A stretch of 51,936 nt of DNA from assembly GCA_903824785.1 (NCBI GenBank), contig CAIJYD010000130.1, forward strand, positions 1-51,936, given 5' to 3'. This stretch comes from an uncultured Bacteroidota bacterium. Its GTDB lineage: Bacteria > Bacteroidota > Bacteroidia > Bacteroidales > VadinHA17. Made by a program: the position numbers and the translations under genes. Positions 7,668 to 15,727 of the stretch are shown here, one piece after another. Position 1 is the stretch's first letter; each line of letters starts with the position of its first letter. The notes beneath the pieces were generated by a model that worked only from the letters and a program-made list of their open reading frames with translations, ran no database searches and was not told the DNA's origin.

Positions 7668-8504
7668 TTATTTATCATTTAATTCCCGATATCTTAACGG
7701 TCTTGGCTGCCCCCATCCCATAGATTTTTCCTGTCGCACAATTGTTTTTGCAAGACCCTCTAAGTCAGGAAACAAAGTATAGTTAGTGATTCCTAAATAA
7801 GATAATTTGGTTTCGAATTCTCGCTTTAACTCTTTCGGAATAATATATCGTATAAGAAAGGTTTCGTCAGTAATGATATCGGGTATTGTATATCCTTCAG
7901 TCGGTTTGGGGTGAATTGTAAAACAACTTTGTTGGGCAGCATACCTCGGATGCTTTAATTGTGGTTGAAGTGCTAATGGTACTTTTGGGATGTTCGCTAA
8001 TTTGTACTTCTCTGCCAATTTTGCTGGATTATTATGGAATATTTCATGTGATAAAAATTTCACAACTTTGCTTTTACCCAATAATGGTAATCCATAAAAT
8101 CCATGACTCTCATTTAGTTTCCAAGGCAGCATTGTCCAAAGTTCACCATCCTGACTTTGATTATCGGTTACAGCAAAAAATGTTGCAGCAAGAATGTTTT
8201 CAGTCCAGTCAAGTAATCTGGTTGGTACTCCGTGATGTTGCATTAAAAATAACCATTCAAGATGATTGTTTTCTTTTGGCAATTTGGTGGCTATGGAAGG
8301 TGCTTTCCTCTTGAAATCTGTGGCAATTTTAAATTCAGGATTTGGATTAAAAGCAAGGTATATATCGTTTGAATATTCTTTTCGGAAAATACATGGGGTT
8401 AATTCTCCAACAACAATTGAATGACCCCTATACCAGTTACAACCTAATGTTGTACCGATTTCAATGATTTGCTCAAACTTGTCAATGACGTATGTTTTAG
8501 TCAT
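7668..8504 (-). CDS. FRG-domain protein within the hsd operon
   Basis: The 278-aa protein has the FRG signature: WYRGHS at about residues 24-29 (after FEQIIEIG), then LTPCIFRK, and MQHHGVPTRLLDWTENILAATFFA at about 88-111, with the HG(V)PTRLLDWT core intact. FRG domains are found repeatedly in bacterial defence loci and beside restriction genes, but their biochemical activity is not firmly known. The gene lies between hsdMS and hsdR, three and five bases from its neighbours, so it is almost certainly co-transcribed with them. It may be an accessory effector, or a factor that modulates restriction. No membrane segment or signal peptide is seen. Confidence 0.8.
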   Translation of the reverse strand: MTKTYVIDKFEQIIEIGTTLGCNWYRGHSIVVGELTPCIFRKEYSNDIYLAFNPNPEFKIATDFKRKAPSIATKLPKENNHLEWLFLMQHHGVPTRLLDWTENILAATFFAVTDNQSQDGELWTMLPWKLNESHGFYGLPLLGKSKVVKFLSHEIFHNNPAKLAEKYKLANIPKVPLALQPQLKHPRYAAQQSCFTIHPKPTEGYTIPDIITDETFLIRYIIPKELKREFETKLSYLGITNYTLFPDLEGLAKTIVRQEKSMGWGQPRPLRYRELNDK

Positions 8505-8507
8505 GGG

Positions 8508-10709
8508 TTAATATATTTTTGTTTCAAATCTTAATCCATCATTTTTCATTTGTGTCTGTAAATAATTGATTTTATTATAAATGGCAGATAATAAATTTGC
8601 TATCTTCTTTTGCTCCTGTATGCATGGAAGTTTTAGTTTTATTTCAGAAAAATATTTAAAACTTATCATTTTGCCATCCCTGATACCTTCCAGTTTTTTA
8701 TTAAGTTCATTTATAAAATTATGGGTCTTGAAGTAGTATTTGAAATAATTATCATCTATTTCTCGCTTTGAACGTAAAATAATATATGCTGGACTACAAA
8801 TACCTCTGTAGTTTGAATACTCAATGCCGCCCTGAAATGACCTTAAACTGATAATATAGTCCCCCTTTTCAACAACTTTGTAAGATTCAATGCTCTGTTC
8901 GGTTACAGATATTTTATAATCAATTAAATCTCTTGGAATTGCTCCGTATTCTTGTGTTATAGCCAGTATAGGTAAATCAGAATTATGATTTTTGTTTGAT
9001 ATTGTTGTAAAAATTGAATCTCCATTTAATATTTCCCATTCTGGAAAGTCTTTCACGTTATCATTTTTAAATCGTATTTCGCCTGAGAATATCTTTTGTT
9101 CAATACCCTTTTTGTATTTCTGTAGTAGGTGCAAATTACTTCCAGAAGGGAATGGCAAACTGACTTCTTCACAGATTCTCTTTAAGTTTTTATCATTCCT
9201 AATGGATTCTATTTCTATATCTTGCAGCAAATCACATGTTAATTTAAGATTAATTGCTTCTTCTTCTTCAAGTAAGTTTACATATCGTTGAATATTTAAA
9301 TTGTAACCATTATCCCTGATTTCATTTAAACTGGCAACATGACAAAATTTATCAACATTTTTGCGAATGACAAATGCTTCCACAATACTGTCGACATCTT
9401 CATCACGCAAATAATTCTGAGTCTTAACCTTTTCATAATGCTGGCTGGCATTTATAAATAAAATATCTTCAGGATGTTCTCGACATTTCTTAAATACTAA
9501 AATACATGTTGGGATGGATGTCCCGTAAAATATGTTTTCTGGAAGTCCGATTACGGCATCCAGATAGTTTTTTTCTTCAATCAAATATTTCCTGATATGA
9601 CCTTCGGCAGCACTCCTGAACAGAACACCATGTGGCATAACGACAGCCATTACTCCATTTTCGGAAAGATGGTACAACATATGTTGAATAAAGGCAAAAT
9701 CTGCCTTTGATGAAGGAGCAAGTTTCCCGTATTCACTGAATCTGTCATCGGTCATGAACAAGGGACTGGCACTCCATTTTGCAGAAAATGGCGGGTTCGC
9801 TACAACTGCCTCAGCATCCAATTTTTCATGCTGCGGGTGCTCAAGTGTATCTTCCAGTTTTATGTCAAATCTTGTAAAATGCACGCCATGCAGAATCATG
9901 TTCATTCTACAAAGGTTGTAAGTGGTGCGATTGCGCTCCTGACCGTAGAACTTCAGTACATCACAGACTTTACCTAAACGGAGAATCAGAGAGCCTGAAC
10001 CGCATGTAGGGTCGTATGCCGACTTAATTTTGGTTTTACCCAATGTAACAATACGAGCAAGTATCTTTGATGCCTGTTGCGGTGTGTAAAATTCTCCTGC
10101 CTTCTTTCCTGCGCCACTGGCAAACTGTCCAATCAAATACTCATACGCATCACCCAAAACATCGAGTTCAGTGTGTTCCAGTTGAAAATCAATTTTATCC
10201 AGATGTGAAAGTACTTTTGCAATGACCTCATTTCTTTGCTCTGCTGTCTTGCCAAGTTTTGTGCTGTTCAAATCCATATCTTCGAACAGGTGGTCAAAGT
10301 CTTCTTCGCTTTCAGTCCCCAGCGTACTGTTCTGAATACTGATTAGTATCCGTTGAATGTCTTCAATAATGAAACTGCTTCCACTTTTCCCATTCCCATT
10401 GCCACGTTTTGCCACCTGATTAAACAGTTCTGATGGCTTTAAAAAGTACCCCAGTTTTGCCAATGCTTCTTCATTGATTGCTTCAAGATATTGCATCCCG
10501 ATATCAGTATTCTCATCAATATCCAGATACTTTATTTTGTCTTCTCTCAGGATATTATTGGCATATAATCCCATTTTTTCCGACAGATATTTATAAAAAA
10601 TGAATCCGAGAATGTAATCACGGAATTCATCAGCATCCATCTTTCCACGCAGGGTATTTGCAATGTTCCAGAGTTGTTGGTTAAGTTGTCGTTTTTGGTC
10701 TTCAGACAT
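8508..10709 (-). CDS. hsdM: Fused type I methylase and half specificity subunit (HsdM-HsdS)
   Basis: The 733-aa product has a full HsdM part: the N-terminal helical region (LNQQLWNIANTLRGKMDADEFRDYILGFIFYKYLSEKM), the SAM-binding DPTCGSGS at 233-240 and the adenine-methylase motif NPPF at 305-308. From about residue 526 it becomes HsdS-like: LLQKYKKGIEQKIFSGEIRFK is the conserved helix that normally sits between the two target-recognition domains, followed by FPEWE, one such domain, and a closing conserved stretch (LPCIQEQKKIANLLSAIYNKINYLQTQ). So one chain carries M plus a single TRD, where standard systems have a separate two-TRD HsdS. Two fused chains could supply two identical half-sites. 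It is the first gene of the operon. I see no frameshift at the junction. Confidence 0.85.
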   Translation of the reverse strand: MSEDQKRQLNQQLWNIANTLRGKMDADEFRDYILGFIFYKYLSEKMGLYANNILREDKIKYLDIDENTDIGMQYLEAINEEALAKLGYFLKPSELFNQVAKRGNGNGKSGSSFIIEDIQRILISIQNSTLGTESEEDFDHLFEDMDLNSTKLGKTAEQRNEVIAKVLSHLDKIDFQLEHTELDVLGDAYEYLIGQFASGAGKKAGEFYTPQQASKILARIVTLGKTKIKSAYDPTCGSGSLILRLGKVCDVLKFYGQERNRTTYNLCRMNMILHGVHFTRFDIKLEDTLEHPQHEKLDAEAVVANPPFSAKWSASPLFMTDDRFSEYGKLAPSSKADFAFIQHMLYHLSENGVMAVVMPHGVLFRSAAEGHIRKYLIEEKNYLDAVIGLPENIFYGTSIPTCILVFKKCREHPEDILFINASQHYEKVKTQNYLRDEDVDSIVEAFVIRKNVDKFCHVASLNEIRDNGYNLNIQRYVNLLEEEEAINLKLTCDLLQDIEIESIRNDKNLKRICEEVSLPFPSGSNLHLLQKYKKGIEQKIFSGEIRFKNDNVKDFPEWEILNGDSIFTTISNKNHNSDLPILAITQEYGAIPRDLIDYKISVTEQSIESYKVVEKGDYIISLRSFQGGIEYSNYRGICSPAYIILRSKREIDDNYFKYYFKTHNFINELNKKLEGIRDGKMISFKYFSEIKLKLPCIQEQKKIANLLSAIYNKINYLQTQMKNDGLRFETKIY

Positions 10710-10800
10710 AATTAGTTTTTTGTAATCACGAATATAACATTAAAAGAAGAATCCTTGCTCACATTTTAGCAACATTAATTAACGGAATAACCTTTATTAT

Positions 10801-10818
10801 TATATTTGCACAAATATA
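10801..10818. promoter_or_regulatory. Back-to-back -7 boxes for the divergent hsd operon and recombinase
   Basis: The sequence TATATTTGCACAAATATA holds two perfect TAnnTTTG boxes in inverted orientation (10801-10808 on the plus strand, 10811-10818 on the minus strand) with two bases between them. The plus box is 16 bases before the recombinase ATG, giving an almost leaderless mRNA. The minus box would give the hsd operon a leader of roughly 90-100 bases. The same inverted repeat could also bind a dimeric repressor. Confidence 0.5.
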
Positions 10819-10824
10819 TGTAAA

Positions 10825-12555
10825 ATGGTCGGGATTTATTGCAGGATAAGCAAGCACAAAGAGGAAGGCAAAGACGTTTCCATAGCAGTTCAGAAAAAGT
10901 ACGGAACGGAGTTTGCTAAATCCATAGGCATGGAGTTCAGGGTATTTGTTGATGAAGGTATCAGTGGAAGAAACGAAAAAATTTCTGAGCGTCCTGAATT
11001 TGCACTACTCCTGAATGCAATTAAAAATAAGGAAATCACACATGTGTATTGTTACGACCAGTCCCGCATTGAGCGAAATAACATGATATGGAACATGTTT
11101 GTATCACTCATGCTTGAATACAAATGCAAATATTACCCAAGTGGAAAGTTCCTTGACTTGGATGTTCCAGAAAACAAGTTTTTTACTGGTGTAATGTCAC
11201 TGGCTAATGAATTGTATGCAACACTCACTGGAATCAAAGTAAAAGAAGCCATTGCTATTAATGCGAAGAATGGCAAGACACATGGTTTATGTGCTTATGG
11301 TTATAAGAAAGGTGATGACGGTAAATTTGAAATCGTAGAAAATGAAGCAGACGTAATCAAAAGGATATTTCAAATGTCATTGGACGGACTCGGAACATAT
11401 ACTATTGCCAAAAGACTTAATGCAGAGCATATTCCAACTAAATTCAACCAATTTTCGGGTAATTTCAGACGTAAAGACAGGTACACAAAGCAGATTACCA
11501 CCTATAAAAAGGAAAATATAATTTGGCGGGGAAATGTAGTTCACGATATCATAACTAATCCAGTTTATAAAGGTGTACGGATGTGGAACGGAGAACAAGT
11601 GCCCATTCCTGCAATTCTAACTGAACAACACTGGCAGGAAGTAAATGATAATCTGGAAAACAACAGAAAGAAAGTAGGAAAGCGTGATGAATACCATTAT
11701 TTGTTAAACGGAATAACATATTGTGCCGATTGTAAAAGCGAATTCCGAGGGAAGAAACGTCTCAAAGGGAAAGACAGTGCATATAAGTGCAAAGGCAAAT
11801 CAAAGCACTATATCAAATGCAACTCCAGAGGCATAAGCATTGCAAAAATTGAAACCTTTATAATATATCATCTGTTCTTGGCAAAAGGACTGCAATACTT
11901 TCTGGCTGGCTTACCTGAAAACAACCAGAAGTTGGATGAACTGACAGAAAAAATCAGCAAAGAAAAAAAGGAACTTGAATATCTTCGGAGAGCGGAAGAA
12001 AAAGCATATAAAAATCTGTCAGACCCCGATTTTGAAGATGATGAAAACATAAAGGAAGGTCTGAAGACCACGAAACGAAAAATAAAAGAAAAAGAAAATG
12101 CCGTTGATATACTGGAGAACAGGCTGATTGAACGGTCAGGACAAAACAGGCTCAAGAGAGTTGAAAATATTCTCGGTCAATATCATCTGGATGCTGGATT
12201 TGACGAAACAAGAAGATTAGTCCATGCAATAATTAAATGTATTACGATTAAGCATGAACCCAATAAAAGGAGTGGCAATTTTCTTGTGAAAATTGAATAT
12301 CGTGGTTTCGATGAGCAAAGCATCTTCATGACTAACTGGCAGGCATTAAACTGGTACTGTTTGTCTTATTACAGGTCGAGAGCAATCACGAAAGAAGACC
12401 TGAAGGAAGACAGGGAACTCGCAAGATATTTATTGAAATCAGCAGGCAAGCCAACTAAACTACCGAAGGATTTTGTTGGATTTGCAGCAGGTGGTGGCTC
12501 AAACTATGTGGATATCATAAAACTTAAACCGACCGAGTTAATTAATTTTGATTAA
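10825..12555 (+). CDS. Large serine recombinase (site-specific integrase)
   Basis: Large serine integrases insert and excise mobile elements by recombining attP with attB. This 576-aa protein begins MVGIYCRISKHKE with the nucleophile at Ser9. The resolvase domain (GISGRNEKISERPEF, YDQSRIERN) is followed by the recombinase domain (LCAYGYKKGDDGKFEIVENEADVIKRIF) and a zinc-ribbon segment with CADC at about residues 299-302 and further Cys near KCKGKSKHYIKC. A long coiled-coil insertion (about residues 370-450) and a C-terminal tail complete it. Its 3' end overlaps the truncated TIGR02757-family gene by 14 bases, as expected for an integrase gene beside its attachment site. It is probably the integrase of this island. 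Confidence 0.92.
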   Translation: MVGIYCRISKHKEEGKDVSIAVQKKYGTEFAKSIGMEFRVFVDEGISGRNEKISERPEFALLLNAIKNKEITHVYCYDQSRIERNNMIWNMFVSLMLEYKCKYYPSGKFLDLDVPENKFFTGVMSLANELYATLTGIKVKEAIAINAKNGKTHGLCAYGYKKGDDGKFEIVENEADVIKRIFQMSLDGLGTYTIAKRLNAEHIPTKFNQFSGNFRRKDRYTKQITTYKKENIIWRGNVVHDIITNPVYKGVRMWNGEQVPIPAILTEQHWQEVNDNLENNRKKVGKRDEYHYLLNGITYCADCKSEFRGKKRLKGKDSAYKCKGKSKHYIKCNSRGISIAKIETFIIYHLFLAKGLQYFLAGLPENNQKLDELTEKISKEKKELEYLRRAEEKAYKNLSDPDFEDDENIKEGLKTTKRKIKEKENAVDILENRLIERSGQNRLKRVENILGQYHLDAGFDETRRLVHAIIKCITIKHEPNKRSGNFLVKIEYRGFDEQSIFMTNWQALNWYCLSYYRSRAITKEDLKEDRELARYLLKSAGKPTKLPKDFVGFAAGGGSNYVDIIKLKPTELINFD

Positions 12556-13093
12556 TGGCTACACTAATTACCCGACTAAACATGTTTATTTTTTTAGCTG
12601 CTGAACCTTTAAACGGATCTGAAACATGCCTCTCCGTTCTTTTTTCGTGAGGAAGTTCAAAAAAGTTTGAATAAAGATTATGAATGGCAAAGTATAATGA
12701 ATCGGGTTCCTTGTTTTGCTCAAATACAGTTTCCAATCCGCCTTTTGTTTTATAGATATGCTTCAATGCCTTCAGGAAGTAAATCAGGTCTGTTGAATTA
12801 AAAGTTCTGTGAACAAACCCTTCAACTCTTTTCAGATCAGATCCTTCAGAATTAATAACAAAGTCATACGGTGAATTATCCATGATCTCCATCATCCTTC
12901 CGGCATTCCTCAGAATCATCTTACGATTTCCCCAGGCTATGGTGGCTGCAAGGAATCCGGCAATCTCTATATCTTCTTTGCGGGTATAAAGATGCGGAAT
13001 ACTTATAGGATCAGATTCAATGAAAGCAGGCCGGTTATATAGGTCAACCTTTTCATCTAAAAATTCTTTAATCTCTGCTTTATTTAACTTCAT
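12542..13093 (-). pseudogene. C-terminally truncated TIGR02757/DUF2400-family gene
   Basis: The first 170 of 183 residues match the TIGR02757 (DUF2400) family, conserved in Bacteroidota and of unknown function: EIAGFLAATIAWGNRKMILRN, then HRTFNSTDLIYFL, then HVSDPFKGSAAKKINMF. Family members usually continue RWMVR and run for some 50 more residues, but here the reading changes after NMF to SRVISVAINQN and stops inside the 3' end of the integrase gene. The missing C-terminus is not in the window. The gene therefore appears to have been split by integration of the island, and the last 11 codons are element DNA. The truncated product may be inactive. The family name is from memory of the motifs. 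Confidence 0.75.
12577..12588. other. Probable attachment-site junction with 12-bp palindrome
   Basis: TAAACATGTTTA is a perfect palindrome exactly where homology to the TIGR02757 family ends (the NMF codons). It lies 21 bases beyond the integrase stop codon. Serine integrases recombine at a two-base core inside imperfect inverted repeats, so the crossover is likely in or next to this site. The other junction must lie left of the window, so the exact core cannot be read here. Confidence 0.45.
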
Positions 13094-13143
13094 ATCCCTA
13101 ACTTTTGTCTGGTAAAAGTAAGGAATTATGGCTAATGTTTATG

Positions 13144-13216
13144 ATACCCTAATTATCCTAAGGTGCATTTTGATTTTCTTTGTCGCCGTGCCTTTGAGGG
13201 GATCTGAAATATGCTA
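13144..13216 (-). pseudogene. Decayed second fragment of the TIGR02757-family target gene
   Basis: On the minus strand this stretch reads HISDPLKGTATKKIKMHLRIIRV, which parallels HVSDPFKGSAAKKINMFSRVISV at 12559-12631. I count 49 of 73 bases identical with no gaps, and in the conserved part many differences fall at third codon positions. An in-frame TAG precedes the His codon, and the reading stops soon after. It is therefore a remnant of a diverged homologue, lying upstream of the truncated gene. The similarity continues seven codons past the family motif into what should be element DNA, as if the whole junction had been copied. The rest of the 320-base interval 13094-13413 shows no gene. 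Confidence 0.6.
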
Positions 13217-13308
13217 TAAAGTCAGGGATGTTTACAACAGAATACCTCTATTCAGGGTAAGGCAGGACAGAAAATCTCTCCGACCTTCTATCTTTAATTT
13301 GATACGGC

Positions 13309-13316
13309 TATATTTG
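13309..13316 (+). promoter_or_regulatory. Candidate -7 promoter box for the methyltransferase gene
   Basis: TATATTTG matches TAnnTTTG and lies 97 bases upstream of the ATG at 13414. No -33 TTTG is found at the usual 19-21-base spacing, so support is modest. Confidence 0.35.
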
Positions 13317-13413
13317 CTATGTGCAATAATAGTTTCAATACGGAGGAATTATTAAACACTCATCATAAGCTGAATATTGATATTTAACAGATTCACTGAT
13401 ATCTTTGACAATA

Positions 13414-14124
13414 ATGGCCGGTAATTCTTTCACTTTTAAACAGTTCACAATCCAACAGGATAAGTCGGCCTTTAAAGTTGGTACCGATGGTGTTCTGCTT
13501 GGAGCAGTTGCCGATGTAACCGGCGCTGACACTATCCTTGATATTGGAACCGGGACAGGAGTTATTGCAATAATGATGGCTCAAAGATCATATTCAGAGA
13601 TTGTTGCAATCGAGCCGGATTATGATTCGTTTATCCAGGCAGAGGGAAATGTCACTCTCTGCAAATGGGAAAGCAGGATAAAAGTTGTAAACTGCTCTTT
13701 ACAGAACTATAACCCTCCTGATAAAAAATTTGACCTGATTATCACAAATCCCCCTTATTTCAGTGATTCGCTCAGGAATCCTGATCCCCGTAAATCAGCC
13801 ACGCGGCATAACGATTCATTAACTTCTGAGGAGATCCTTGAGAGTGTAATAAGACTTCTTGCACCTAACGGCCGCTTCCAGTTAATTATGCCTTACATTG
13901 AAGGTAATATCTTTATTGCTGAAGCCGCCGATTATGGGCTGTATTGTAACAGTATATTGAAAATTAAGCCATTACCCACTTCTGAGATCAGACGATTGAT
14001 ACTTTTATTTTCGCGGGAACGTAAGAAAGCAACGGAGAGATTTCTTACTATTGAACATGGTAAAAGGCACGAATTTACTGAGGAATATATCGCCCTTACA
14101 AAAGATTATTATTTGAAATTCTAA
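13414..14124 (+). CDS. trmN6: tRNA1(Val) A37 N6-methyltransferase
   Basis: The enzyme methylates N6 of adenine 37 in tRNA1(Val) using SAM. The protein starts MAGNSFTFKQFTIQQDKSAFKVGTDGVLLGA, a strong match to the YfiC/TrmN6 N-terminus. LDIGTGTGVIAIMM is the SAM-binding glycine loop, EPDYD is the acidic residue after strand 2, and NPPYF is the catalytic (N)PPY motif. I chose the ATG at 13414 over a TTG nine bases upstream because the product then begins at the family N-terminus. The length (236 aa) is normal. It is the first intact host gene after the island and faces away from it. Confidence 0.9.
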   Translation: MAGNSFTFKQFTIQQDKSAFKVGTDGVLLGAVADVTGADTILDIGTGTGVIAIMMAQRSYSEIVAIEPDYDSFIQAEGNVTLCKWESRIKVVNCSLQNYNPPDKKFDLIITNPPYFSDSLRNPDPRKSATRHNDSLTSEEILESVIRLLAPNGRFQLIMPYIEGNIFIAEAADYGLYCNSILKIKPLPTSEIRRLILLFSRERKKATERFLTIEHGKRHEFTEEYIALTKDYYLKF

Positions 14125-14202
14125 CCTGCAGGAGGCTGCCGGGGAATCGCTGTGCCTGTGATGATTTTAATCCCCTTCACATTCCTCAGGGCAGTTTTCT
14201 TA

Positions 14203-15552
14203 TCAGATTATCATTTCACTCTCAGGCAATCCGAACTCCTCCTTCATTTCAATTCCTAGAGTTTTTAATTCGTCAAGGAGAGGGTTATAAATCTGTGGCA
14301 CCACAGGCCGGAAAACACCTGAAAGATCTATTTTCTTTTCGAGTATAAGTTTTACGGCTATCGCTGCCGGCAGTGCTACTGTCCGGGCAATGGAAGTATT
14401 TGTTGATGGCGATCCGAAATCAACCATCGATGATTTTATTACCTCTTTCGTTCCATCAGGATATGACGCGAGGAATATATGCTGAAGAATAACCATATCA
14501 CGTTCATTGTCAGCCAACAGCATCCTGCTGATCATTCTGTCTGATGTGATCTCAAAGGGTGTAGTCTCATTATGCTGCATTATTTCGTCGCTGAAAAAGC
14601 CAAGATATTCCAGTGATTTAACAGGCGTATCACAAGGTTCTGTTTCAAGTTTCCGGGCTATGTTTTTCTTAAGGTCACCAATCTCTGTTCCACCTCGTTC
14701 AGCCAGAAATCCGGAAAAGCTCATTCCCGTGTAATCAATAACAGTATCGTCAAGCATGTTAAGTTTTTTCATTGCATCGAGTGTTTCACACCACCCTTTG
14801 TATCTGAACGTTCCACGGTACATGGTTTTTGTTTCCGGTATGCCGTAAATGTCAATGTAGCTTATTGAGTCCCTGTTTGGGTAAACGTCAAGATCGCCTA
14901 TTCCGGGGAAATTGTAATTAAACCTTCTTTTGAACAGATCAGCCGGCGGGATGAATACTTTTTCCCCTTTTTTGAGATACAGAGCACTGTTCCTGCTTGC
15001 CAGAATTACTCCTTTTGGGCTCCATGAAAACTTATATTTCAAGGGGTTAGTGGCAGCTTCAGGAGACGGAAGGGCCCCGCAAAGTGAATAAAACTCCTCC
15101 ACTTTTCCACCCTTATCATGAATGTGATCAATAATCTTCATTGCTGTCATATGATCAATTCCGGGGTCGAGGCCGGCCTCATTTAATAAGAGGATTCCCG
15201 AATTTCTGGCAGCTTCGTTGAGAGTCATCATTTCAGGTTGTACATACGATGTGGTTACCAGCGATTTTCTGTGCCGGAGACAAACAATGGCAACATCAGC
15301 ATGATATTTATAGGGGAGGAGGCTTACAGTTATATCATATTCAGCGATAAGCTTTTCAAGCATTTCAGGGTCGTCCATTGACCAGTCAACAGCTGTTCCG
15401 AGAGGATTTCCCTTTATCATTTCATCAGCTCTCTCTTTCATTGGAGAGGCGATCATCAGCCTGTATCCTTTGTCAAGAAAGTATTCAACCATTGGCTTTA
15501 CAACCAACCCGGCTCCGAGAATAAGTACTTTTTTCATTATATTGTTTTTCAA
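14203..15552 (-). CDS. Saccharopine dehydrogenase-like protein
   Basis: The 449-aa protein has an N-terminal Rossmann fold (KKVLILGAGLVVKPMVEYFLDKGY) and the continuous saccharopine dehydrogenase layout, including SLLPYKYHADVAIVCLRHRKSLVTTSY and LLNEAGLDPGIDHMTAMKIID. It resembles the glutamate-forming class (saccharopine + NAD(P)+ giving aminoadipate semialdehyde and glutamate; Lys9 / C-terminal AASS). It therefore probably takes part in lysine breakdown, although related enzymes act on other amines. The start could be either Met1 or Met6 (15537). Met6 gives the usual short lead to the Rossmann fold. It is monocistronic and divergent from mutS. Confidence 0.85.
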   Translation of the reverse strand: MKNNIMKKVLILGAGLVVKPMVEYFLDKGYRLMIASPMKERADEMIKGNPLGTAVDWSMDDPEMLEKLIAEYDITVSLLPYKYHADVAIVCLRHRKSLVTTSYVQPEMMTLNEAARNSGILLLNEAGLDPGIDHMTAMKIIDHIHDKGGKVEEFYSLCGALPSPEAATNPLKYKFSWSPKGVILASRNSALYLKKGEKVFIPPADLFKRRFNYNFPGIGDLDVYPNRDSISYIDIYGIPETKTMYRGTFRYKGWCETLDAMKKLNMLDDTVIDYTGMSFSGFLAERGGTEIGDLKKNIARKLETEPCDTPVKSLEYLGFFSDEIMQHNETTPFEITSDRMISRMLLADNERDMVILQHIFLASYPDGTKEVIKSSMVDFGSPSTNTSIARTVALPAAIAVKLILEKKIDLSGVFRPVVPQIYNPLLDELKTLGIEMKEEFGLPESEMII

Positions 15553-15667
15553 GCTATCAGCTGCCGGTTGTCATCCGGCATCATTATCGAATTGTAAATT
15601 AATGAGCAAGTTAGAAAAACTCTTTATAATTATTTCAAAAACCCTTTCATTAATATATCCGGGAGTG

Positions 15668-15675
15668 TATCTTTG
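15668..15675 (+). promoter_or_regulatory. Candidate -7 promoter box for mutS
   Basis: TATCTTTG matches TAnnTTTG exactly, 52 bases before the mutS ATG. It lies in the 175-base divergent gap with the saccharopine dehydrogenase gene. No good -33 element was seen. Confidence 0.45.
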
Positions 15676-15727
15676 TTATGAACCGGATGATTAGAAAGTA
15701 ACCAGAAAAACCCAGTATTTTCCCCCC

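Noticed and set aside
13128-13355. Plus-strand 75-aa open frame
   Set aside because: It overlaps the minus-strand relic of the TIGR02757 gene and shows no motif, so it is a by-product of that decayed sequence.
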